This document shows positions 11,044 to 23,000 of a stretch of 64,000 bases of DNA, piece after piece. Every line of letters begins with the position of its first letter. The first letter of the stretch is position 1. The stretch spans positions 13,703,501-13,767,500 of the forward strand of contig CM042541.1 of the NCBI GenBank assembly GCA_023630585.1, in the 5' to 3' direction. Position numbers and translations under genes: made by a program. This stretch comes from Cranoglanis bouderius. Its lineage: Eukaryota > Chordata > Actinopteri > Siluriformes > Cranoglanididae. Under the pieces are notes generated by a model. It was not told where the DNA came from and made no database searches. It worked only from the letters and a program-made list of their open reading frames with translations.

Positions 11044-14000
11044 CTACAATCCAAGATATTCTGCTAAAAAGACCACCAGCACTTTGGTGAGATTCTCCAC
11101 TGTATCACAGTGTACTTTGTCTGCACTGTCCTCCACTGTATGCCGATATGATGGGAAGGGTGTAGCAATTATGTTTAGCACTGGAACCCCTGCAATCAGC
11201 CAAACAGAACAAGGAATAAGGAAATAGTCATCTTTTTTAGGAATAAGAAGGAGCAAAATATTTAAGGACCATTGATTTAGGCTAAACTTCTCATACTTAC
11301 CTTGCTGAAGGAAAGGCATATGGTCATCATCTACCGGCCCCACAGTTATATCCTTTCTGAAGTATGCCTGTTCACTGGGGTGGGAAGACAGCAAGCCCAG
11401 TTTATGGAGTCTCTTTTCTTAGGCAGAAGATATACAGAGTTCATTTCGAACAAAATGATCATTTTGTTGATTAAAAAGTTACTCAGTATAACATACAGGA
11501 TCTTGAGGACTGCCACATGCTGGGACCATTATTATTAATTATAAAATGGATAGTTTTCTTTGAAGCCATTGTAGAATCCTCATTGAACACAAACCTGTGT
11601 ATGTGTGTACAACCTGTGTATATTCTTTTTAGAACTATTTATACACATGCTCTTTCATTTGCACAGTGTAGACTTTGCTTTCAAACCAGCATCTACTTAA
11701 TCAACTAATAAACAAATAAATTATTATTATTATTAGTAGTAGTAGTAGTAGTAGGAGTACTACAGTACTACTAGTAGTAAATCTCTCAACTTTGGACCTC
11801 TATATCTTATTACAGACAAAGCACAGCTTTAACTCATTCATGAGTGAGCCGTGCTGTTGTTAAAAATGTCAAAACATTAAAACTGTACTTGAATTTAAAA
11901 CCATCTCAGTTCAGGACTAAAATTCCTTCCTTCATTACCTGCCAATACAAGTCGATCAAACCAGCGAGTACTGTTCTCAAAATGATTCACAAATGTTGGA
12001 CTTGGGGCACCGATCAGAGCCAAGAGAATGAAGAGATCCTGGTGATTGCAATAAAACTGTTTTATTATCAGTATAGTTGATTTCAGTGAAACAAGATATA
12101 AGTTTATAAAAATACAGACAAAGAAAAAAGCACCCATTCACTCTTACCACAGCATGCAGCAGGGTTGTGTGTTCAGAGCCTGGAGGATGTGGAACATGGG
12201 ACATGTGTTCAGCAAGATGTCGGGAACCGTACAGAGAGTCGGAGGTGGTCCACTCCTCAAAAGCCTCTGCCCCGTCAAAGAAGACCAACTGCAGTGTCAC
12301 CTGAGCCATCTTCACAAAGAGCAGACACAGTAATACTGCTCAAATGTATTCAGAACCCTAGGAATTTCTACATCTGCTTAAATATGACCTAAAACATCAT
12401 CATATTTTCACACAAGTCCTAAAAGTAGAAAAACAAAACGCAATTAATCAAATGAGACAAAAATATTATACTTGGACATTTATTTATTGAGGAAAATGAT
12501 GAATATCTGTGAGTGGCAAAAGAATGTGAACCTCTGGGATTAGGAGTTAATTTGAAGGTGAAATTAGAGTCAGGCGTTTTCAATCAGTGGTATGATAACA
12601 GGTGTGAGTGAGCACCCTATTTTATTTAAAGAACAGGGGTCTATCAGAGTCTGATCTTCACAACACGTTTGTGGAAATGTATCATGGCACGAACAAAGGA
12701 AGTTTCTGAGAACCTCAGAAAAAGAGTTGTTGATGCTCATTAGGCTGGAAAAGGTTGCAAAACCATCTCTAAAGAGTTTGGACTCCACCAATCCACAGTC
12801 AGACAGATTGTGTACAAATGGAGGAAATTCAAGACCATTGTTACCCTCCCCAGGAGTGGTCGAGCAACAAAGATCACTTCAAGAGTAAAACATTGTTAGA
12901 GTTTCCCCTCGTTCTCTGAGTCGCTCGCTAGGCAAGTGGCTGACTCGAAAACTTCCGCATTCCATTCTCCGCACCACCGTTGAGGAAGATCCCGATTCAT
13001 AAAGACTCACGTGTTGTTTACCTCTGCCATGTGCTTTTTGCTTTTGTTCACGTCATGTCTCCGCCTCCTGTGTTTCCCCATGTGCTCATGTTTTGGTTTG
13101 TGTCATGTCTCCACCTCCTTAATTCTTATTGGTTCATGTTCGTCTAATTCATTCTGTGTATTATGAGTTTCAGCTGTCTGTGATTTTCTTTGTGTTTAAA
13201 TATGCCACTCCGTTTCCGCCTCGGGGCGGAGTATTAGTTAATCATAGTTTAGTTTGTTATAGTTTAGTTTAGATGTGTTTAACCGTGCACTTTGTTCCGG
13301 TGATTCCCAGATCACTACTCTTGTTTAGTACAGCCTGGATTATAGTTTGTTTTGTTTGTGGTATGGATTCTTATGTTTGGAATAAACTCTTCTGCATTTA
13401 CTGACGTCTCCCCAGCGCATGCATCCTGACTCCCTCTTCCGTTCTACATGTCTGTGTTACGTAACAGACGTGTAATAGTCCACGAGGTCACAAAGGAACC
13501 CAGGGTAACTTTTAAGCAACTAAAGGCCTCTCTCACATTGGCTAATGTTAATGTTCATGAGTCCACCATCAGGAGAACACTGAACAACAATAGCAGTGCA
13601 TGGCAGGGTTGCAAGGAGAAAACCACTGCTCTCCAAAAAGAACATTGCTGCTGTCTGCAGTTTGCTAAAGATCATGTGGACAAGCCAGAAGGCTACTGGA
13701 AAAATGTTTTGTGGATGGATGAGACCAAAGTAGAACTTTTTGGATTAAATGAGAAGTGTTATGTTTGGTGAAAGGAAAACACTGCATTTCAGCACAAGAA
13801 CCTTATCCCATCTGTGAAACATGGTGGTGGTAGTATCATTATTTGGGCCTGTTTTGCTGTATCTGGGCCTTCCCGTCATTCTACCAATGAATGGTTAAAG
13901 AAGAATAAAGTTAATGTTTTGGAATGGCCACGTCAAAGTCCTGACCTTAATCCAGTAGATTAAACTGCTAATCCTAGAGGTTCACATACTTTTGCCACTC

Positions 14001-17000
14001 ACAGATATGTAATGCTAGATCATTTTCCTCAATAAATAAATGACAGAGTATAATATTTTTTGCCTCATTTGTTTAATTGGGTTCTCTTTTTCTACTTTAA
14101 GGACTTGTGTGAAAATCTGATGATGTTTTGGGTCATATTTATGCAGATATATAAAATTCTACAAGTACAAACTTTAAAGCACCACTGTAATTGTAACATT
14201 GTAACATAATTACATTTAATGTTATGGAACATCCAGGAACAATGTCCACTTGTGGCCAAAAGTATGAACATCTCATAATGTGTGAGTACTGAACATGCCA
14301 TTCCTAAACCATGGGCATTAATATTGAGATGTTCCCCCTTTGTTGCTATAACATCCTCCATTCTTCTGGGAAGGCTTTCCACTAGATTTTGGAATGTGAG
14401 GACTTGTGCCCATTCATCTACAGGAATGCAAGACGTTGTGCACTGATGTCAGGTGAGACAGCCTGGTGGGTAGCCATCATTCCAATTTATCCCAAAGGTG
14501 TTCAGTGGGGTTGAGATCAGGGTTCTGTTCAGATCACTCAAGTTCTTCCACTCCAACCTTGGCAAACCATGTATTCACAGACTTTGCTTTGTGAACAAGG
14601 GCACTGTCATGCTGGAACATATTTGGGCTTGGCCCTATAGTTCCAGTGAAGAGAAATCTTAATACTACAGTATACAAAGACAATTCTAGACAATTGTGTG
14701 CTTCCAACTTTGCGGCAACAGTTCGGTCAAGACCCACATACTGTACGGCTGTGAGGGTCAGCTGTCCACATACTGTTGGCTATTTAGTGTAGTTCATGTT
14801 ATCACTTACGTTATTGCAGCTATAAACAGTTGTTCCCTCACCAGATTCTCTTTTTCTCTTTCTTAAGTCTAATAAGACAAAAAAAAAAATGTTACCAAGA
14901 AACCGTAAAGCTTAAACTCCTTTTTCCTGAACACTTTCCCATGTCTCAAAATGTACTAACACTACAGTTCATGCTACCACATCTGGCACTGAAATTATTC
15001 TGTAAACCAGCTCCCTAAAGCAAATGTAGACATTTGTTCTTTGGGAATGTCTTTCTCCTATCAAGAAACTAAAATATGAGAAGACAAAAAAAAGTGGATT
15101 TATATGACAGATTAAGGTAACTTGGAACTGTTTGTCTTTCTGTGTTTCAGAGAATGTCATCAATTATTCATCTGAATGATCCCAACACACCATTATTTGG
15201 TACAGAAACTCAATTCCACTGGGAAGATGCTAAAAATATAACTTCTCAATCAAGTTCCTCTCACCTCTGTGACATGTAATATGATATCTACAGTGTACAT
15301 CAACCCAGAGTAAAGAGATTTTTGCCTTCATTAAAAAAGTCAAGTATCAACTTTTAATCTGTTTAAGGTTACTCTATACAAGTAAAAAAAGCAAAGGAAG
15401 TAAATCAAGATAAAGATCAAGATATAAGATCAAGTTAAAGTCTCCCACTAAAGCTGGCCTAACTGTTAAAAATATGAGAGTGCACAGTCTCACTTGTAGT
15501 TACATCTATGTAGTATTGCTATTGAGAGTAGGAGCTAACCTTAATAGTCAGTTAAGTTAGATATGATAGCTAGCTAACTAAATAGACTGCAGTTGCAGTG
15601 ATATGCTGCACAACATGAGTTTCCATGTTGCTAGTTAGATCAAAAGCTTCAGAGTATGCCAGCAATCATCATGAACTTATATTCCCCATAAATCATAAAC
15701 AGTGTCTCAAAATGAGTCGTTCGCATTTTCTATCCAATGTGACGAACAGGCCCCTCCCACGACTGGTGACGGACTCTGCCCTATGAGCTGCACACAGTCA
15801 GCCATGTTCATGAATCATTTTACACCAGACTGCTTTGTGAACGAGGGTCAATAAGTTCAAGTTCAAGTTTAGTTTATTTGTATAGCGCGTTTAACAATGC
15901 ACATTGTCCCAAAGCAGCTTTACAGAAATATATAAATTCAGGACATAGATTTTAAATTTATGAATTTATCCCCAATGAGCAAGCCAGAGGCGACAGTGGC
16001 AAGGAAAAACTCCCTGAGACGATATGAGGAAGAAACCTTGAGAGGAACCAGACTCAAAAGGGAACCCATCCTCATCTGGGTAACACCGGATAGTGCGATT
16101 ATAAATAAATAAATCCCTTCTATAAATGCACCAGTACTACATGGTCAAATAGCAGTTGTGAAACCATGAAAATTCATTAGTTATTACATGAAGTCTGTTT
16201 TGTTGAACTTCACCACTGTTCACTGATGGAGACTTGAGTGCCAAACTTTTGTTTGTGGCAACTGCAGTCCTAGCCATCATAGCATAACTGTTCATATGAA
16301 TTGAGGTCCAAAGCCATCTTTATGGTTTTTAAGTGGTATACAGACAGTAAGTCTGTATACCACTTACAAAGCAGGATTTGCTGAAAAGTTGATTCTCAAG
16401 GATGGATCAATACCAACTGTTCGTGATCCAGCTTCATATCCAGAAGACACAAGTATCACACTTTATATTGTGAATGTTTGCAAATTGCCTTTCCGAATGT
16501 GCTTGTTAGCAAATTCCATGGCTAATGTGGCTAAAGTTACTATTGTCTCTGAATGTATTCACAGAGACCAGAGCTATGTCATAATTTTTATTTTTAACCC
16601 GAAAACACTTACTGTCTGTATAATTCATACATATAGAGCTGAACACAGTTCAGTAATATTGGTTCCCCTGATTTGTTGTTGCCGTAGTATCCGAAGCACA
16701 AGCTGTAAAGGTACAGCCGTCTTCTGGAAAGGGGGCGGGGAGCAGCAGCTCATTTGCATTTAAAGAGACACACACGAAAACAGCGTGTTTTTACTTCCAC
16801 CCAAAAAGGGGCATTTACAGCATGGTATAATAAATGATCCGTGGGGTATTTTGAGCTGAAACTTCACAGACACATTCTGGAGACACCTGAGACTTATATT
16901 ACATCTTGTAAAAAGGGACATAATTGGTCCTCTTTAAATGCTGTTATTGTCGTCTTCTGTGTGAAATTACAGGTGCATCTCAATAAATTAGAATGTCATG

Positions 17001-20000
17001 GAAAAGTTAATTTATTTCAGTAATTCAACTCAAATTGTGAAACTCGTGTATTAAATAAATTCAGTGCACACAGACTGAAGTAGTTTAAGTCTTTGGTTCT
17101 TTTAATTGTGATGATTTTGGCTCACATTTAACAAAAACCCACCAATTCACTATCTCAACAAATTAGAATACTTCATAAGACCAATAAAGAAAACATTTTT
17201 AGTGAATTGTTGGCCTTCTGGAAAGTATGTTCATTTACTGTACATGTACTCAATACTTGGTAGGGGCTCCTTTTGCTTTAATTGCTGCCTCAATTCGGCG
17301 TGGCATGGAGGTGATCAGTTTGTGGCACTGCTGAGGTGGTATGGAAGCCCAGGTTTCTTTGACAGTAACCTTCAGCTCATCTGCATTTTTTGGTCTCTCG
17401 TTTCTCATTTTCCTCTTGACAATACCCCATAGATTCCCTATGGGGTTCAGGTGTAGTGAGTTTGCTGGCCAGTCAAGCACACCAACACCATGGTCATTTA
17501 ACCAACTTTTGGTGCTTTTGGCAGTGTGGGCAGGTGCCAAATCCTGCTGGAAAATGAAATCGGCATCTTCAAAAAGCTGGTCAGCAGAAGGAAGCATGAA
17601 GTGCTCCAAAATTTCTTGGTAAACGGGTGCAGTGACTTTGGTTTTCAAAAAACACAATGGACCAACACCAGCAGATGACATTGCACCCCAAATCATCATA
17701 GACTGTGGAAACGTAACACTGGACTTCAAGCAACTTGGGCTATGAGCTTCTCCACCCTTCCTCCAGACTCTAGGACCTTGGTTTCCAAATGAAATACAAA
17801 ACTTTCTCTCATCTGAAAAGAGGACTTTGGACCACTGGGCAAAAGTCCAGTTCTTCTTCTCCTTAGCCCAGGTAAGACGCCTCTGATGTTGTCTGTGGTT
17901 CAGGAGTGGCTTAACAAGAGGAATATGACAACTGTAGCCAAATTCCTTGACACGTCTGGGTGTGGTGGCTCTTGATGCCTTGACCCCAGCCTCAGTCCAT
18001 TCCTTGTGAAGTTCACTCAAATTCTTGAATCGATTTTGCTTGACAATCCTCATAAGGCTGCGGTTCTCTCGGTTGGTTGCGCATCTTTTTCTTCCACACT
18101 TTTTCCTTCCACTCAACTTTCTGTTAACATGCTTGGATACAGCACTCTGTGAACAGCCAGCTTCTTTGGCAATGAATGTTTGTGGCTTACCTAGTGAACC
18201 AAACTGAGAGACCATTTTGAAGGCTCAGGAAACCTTTGCAGGTGTTTTGAGTTGATTAGCTGACTGGCATGTCACCATATTCTAATTTGTTGAGATAGTG
18301 AATTGGTGGGTTTTTGTTAAATGTGAGCCAAAATCATCACAATTAAAAGAACCAAAGACTTAAACTACTTCAGTCTGTGTGCACTGAATTTATTTAATAC
18401 ATGAGTTTCACAATTTGAGTTGAATTACTGAAATAAATGAACTTTTCCATGACATTCTAATTTATTGAGATGCACCTGTACATATTTTGAACAGATTGTG
18501 AGAAGACAGGGGTGGAGAAAAAGCATACACAATATTTGTGTAATAACAATAACATACACACCCCAACAACCCCCAACCCAACCCGCCCGAAGAACAGGAA
18601 TCTGACAGAAAATCTGGAAGAAGACCAGGTGACTATTTTTTTTCTAACTGTCCACAGTCAGAAAATAATAGTCACCTGGTCTTCTTCCTGTCCTCAGCTG
18701 TCCAGTTTCTGTGAGTCTGTGTCCACGATAGCCTCAGATTATTGTTCCTAGCTGAAAGGAGTGGAACCTGATGTGGTATTCTGCTGTTGTAGCCCAACCA
18801 CCTTAAGGTTTGATGTGTTGTGCATTCTGAGATGCATTTCTGCTCCCCACGGTTGTAAAGAGTATTTGAGTTACTATAGACTTCCTGGCAGCTCAGACCA
18901 GTCTGGTCATTCTCCTCTGATCTCTCTCATCAACATGGTGTTTCAGCCTGCAGACCCTCTGCACACAGGATGTTTTTTTGCACACTGTTTTTTTGTGGAA
19001 ACTCTAGAGACTGTTGTGTGTGAAATTCCCAGGAGATCAGCCGTTTATGAAATACTCAAACCAGCCCATCTGGTACCATTCTACAGTTAAAGTCACAGAG
19101 ATGTTTGATGTGATCATTAACTGAAGCTCTTGACCTGTATCTGCATGATTTCAACCATTGTGCTGCTGCCACATGATTGGATGATTGAATAACTGCATAA
19201 ATGAGCAGGTGTACAGGTGTTCCTATTAAAGTGGACAGTTAGTGTATATGATTAGACGCAGGGAAGGCCAACAAAACTTACCTGTTGTTTGAGCATTTTT
19301 AGGTGCCTGTCCAGTGCAGTGACCAGCTCCAACATCATAGCACAAGGAACAGCTGAGTCACTCGCCCCCACAAACACCTGCTTTTTCTCATGATTCCCTA
19401 AAGGTATGTTCTTTGTGTCATAATGGCAAGCCAGTAGGAGGCGGCGTGGAGCCATGGGGTCCAACACTGCCAGGATGTTGGAGAAGTTGATTGGGCCATG
19501 AGGGGTTTTGGAGTTGAAGGAATCGATCTGCACTGACCACCCCGCAGAGAGAGAGTCCAACACAGAGGAAACATGCTGCATTAAAACACAGAGAAGAGAA
19601 ATTCAACCATACAAAAAAATTTTTTAAAGGAATACACCAGAGTTGTTAAACCTAATCTCTATACACCACATCTATAGTGTATGTGTGATTACCACAGACA
19701 TGAATTACAGCACATTTCCCTGTCCTGAGAAAAGAACTAAATACTCAGAACTCACTTATAATGGGAGTCTAAGGGCAGCTGTTGAATTTTATCAGTGTAA
19801 AACTATATATTGCAAGGGGGGAAAAAAACAAAAAAAACATCTGTTACACTCAAACAATAAAGGAGCTAGGATTAGACAGACATGAAAGAAAGTCTTACCA
19901 AAGCTGTCCTTATAGAGTTTATTTAACTTTCCAACACTGGAACAATACAGTAAATAGTAGTTCTGGTTTCTTTCACTTTTCAGTTAGATCCACACAAGAA

Positions 20001-23000
20001 TTCTGGTAACAAATGCACAAATTCCTCCCTCAAAAATGGTTCCATCTCTGAAAGGACAGGTTATACAGATTTAATACTTGAAAGAAGAAATGCCTTTGAA
20101 GAAGAATTCATGAAAGTATTCTACAACAATGTTTATTCACTCCCCAACAAACACCCACAGATTTATATTACAATTATATTACCTTTTGTTAGTGTGTATC
20201 AAGTAAATAGATTTTTTCCCCTCAGTTTAGGGAAATGTGTGTGTAAATGATGGTCTTGTTTTGAAGTATTACTTGTTTTAAAATATTTTTTGGCACATTT
20301 GATTAATATGCTTCTTGTCCATATTATCATTACTCTTTCATAACTTTACCCTTCGAACAGTACGGCTACCACGAGAGCCTGGATGTCGCTCTATGAGGAT
20401 AGGCTGGAGATGGGCATACCACAACCGAGCCCACTTCACCTCAGACACCAGTCGCTTCACCTGGGCTGCGGTGGGCTTACTCGGTCTGTGGGTCAGCTAG
20501 GAAAAGAAATTACACATTAACTAAGAGGTGTTGGAGAGAGATGTCCAGGTTGACAGTTGACATGTTAGATATGTGCAGGTGATACTTTGGTATCAAGATC
20601 TTGAAAGCATTATTATTTAGAATATACATTGTATAGTGCAGATTGTCTCACAGCCACTTTACAGACATTAGTGCTTTAGCCTGCAGTGAACAAGGCAAGG
20701 AGAACCTCTCTAAAATGGGGCTAAGTAGGAAGAAACATTATACCAAAAAATCAAAAATTCTTTCAGGTTAGCTTTTCAGGTTCAGGCTAATTCTTTCAGG
20801 TTCATATTCGTTAAATACGAATTCAAAACCCTCAAATCCTGACATCTTGTAAATGTTAGCCAGTTATCAGTGTATGAGCCATTCCACCGAATGGGTGCCA
20901 TTATACAGTGGGTAAAGAAAAGAATCATCCCTTTTAAAATAATCACATTTTTCGGCAGTTCTTGCTTGGGTCAGTGGTAGCTCAGTGGTTAAGACATTGG
21001 CTTACTGATCAGAAAGTCATGAGTTCAAACCCCAGCACTGCCAAGCTGCCACTGTGGGCCCTTGAGCAAGGTCCTTAACTGCTCAGTTGTATAAATGACA
21101 TAAATGTAAGTCGCTCTGGATAAGGGCCTCTGCTAAATGTTTTATCCAGCTGTATTTACTCACTGCAACTTATAACATCCAAGTGAAAGATATAACACCA
21201 ACATGTTAGAATTTTTTTTTTTTAATTAAAAAACAGAATCACTGAGTTGGAAAAAAGATCACCCCCTTGCTTTAATTTGCCTTAATTTTTTAATTACAGC
21301 CTTTAGTCTGTTGGGATATGACTCTACTAACTTTGCACATCTAGACTTTGCAATATTTGCCCACTCTTCTTTGCAGAACTGCTCAAGTTCAGTTAAATTT
21401 GATGGTGACCGTTTGTGGACTACAGTTTTCAAGTCATTCCACAGATTTTCAATGGGGTTTAAGTCTGGGCTCTGACTAGGCCATGCATGGATATTCACCT
21501 TTTTCTCCTTCAACCACTGTGTGGTCAGTTTTGCTGTGTGCTTTGGGTCATTGTCATGTTGGAAGGTAAACCTTCTTCCCATTGGCAACTTTCTGCAAGA
21601 GGGCAGCGGATTTTCCTCAAGAATTTGACGGTATTTTGCTCCATCCATTTTCCTTCTATCCTGACAAGTGCTCCAGTCCCTGCTGCAGAGAAACACCCCC
21701 ATAACAGGATATTACCACCTCCATGTTTTACTGTAGGAATGGTGTTATTTGGATGGTGAGCTGTATTGGTTTTCCGCCAGACATATCGTTTGGTGTTGAG
21801 GCCAAATAATTCATGTGACCATAACACCTTTTTCCATGTGGCCTCAGAATCTTCAAGGTGCGTTTTGGCAAAGCGTGGGTGGCTTTTTTCTTGCAACCCT
21901 CCCATACAAGCCACATTTGTGGAGAATTTGTGATATCGTTGTCACATGCACACAATGACCACTCTTTGTCATAAATTCCTGCAACTGCTTCAGAGTTGCT
22001 GTAGGCCTCTTGGTAGCCTCTCTGACCAGTTTCCTCCTGGCTCTTTCATCCAGTTTGGAGCGACGTCCTGATCCAGTGAGGGACTGTGTTGTACCAAATA
22101 CCTTCCACTTATTAATAACAGACTTCACTGTGCTTCTAGGCATTGATAAAGCCTTTGACATTTTTTTGTATCCATCTCCTGACTTGTGCCTGTCCACAAC
22201 TTTATCCCGGAGATCTTTTGACAGTGCCTTGCCACCCATAGTTGATTGTTTGCTTCAGCTGCACTACAAAATGCTCCAGGAAAGCTCTTTTCATGCTGAG
22301 CTAATCAAGATAACCACAGCTGATCACAGTTGAAAGTCAAATGGCTTTGTGTGCCATTGACAAGGTGATTAGCTACACTTTATTGAGTTTACAAGTCATT
22401 TTTAGGAGGGGGTGATCCTTTTTCCAGCTCAGTGATTCTGTTTTTTTGTTTGTTTGTTTTTGTTTGTTTGTTTTTTTCTGACATGTTGTTGGTGTTATAT
22501 CTTTCACTTGGATGTTATAAGTTGCAGTGAGTAAATACAGCTGGATAAAACAAAAACTGTGACCGTCTTCATTTCAGGCTGAAAAGCAACAAAATGTGAT
22601 TATTTTAAAGGAGGGTGATTCTTTTCTATACCCACTGTATGTATAAACATACATGAAAATTAACTGAAAAATACATTTTATTATTAAGCAAAGTGCAAAT
22701 TTAAATATATAATTTAAAACATTAATAAAAACTACCTAGTTCACTGAAAATATAGCATTTGTTACCTGTCCCTGCTCTCTAACACTACATTAAGTTAACA
22801 TTAGTTAATAGTAAATATAATTATTAAAATCCTTCAGAAATCTTTTTTTTAATTGTTGTGTGACTCCATATGTCATCTATGCTTTAAATAATTTTTTCCA
22901 TAAGAAATCCATAATATTTTAGTTAAAATACACAGTTTAATCGTGTCCCCAGGTTTTCACTCAGTCCTGTTAACCTAACACATTCCCCCTCTGAAAAACA

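Noticed and set aside
16389..16763. 124-aa plus-strand ORF
   Set aside because: Only its first 20 residues are THAP-like; the rest is repeat sequence. Treated as part of the THAP remnant, not as a gene.
20957..21139. tRNA gene
   Set aside because: A- and B-box-like parts are present, but no cloverleaf can be folded and the SINE tail follows; it is a SINE.
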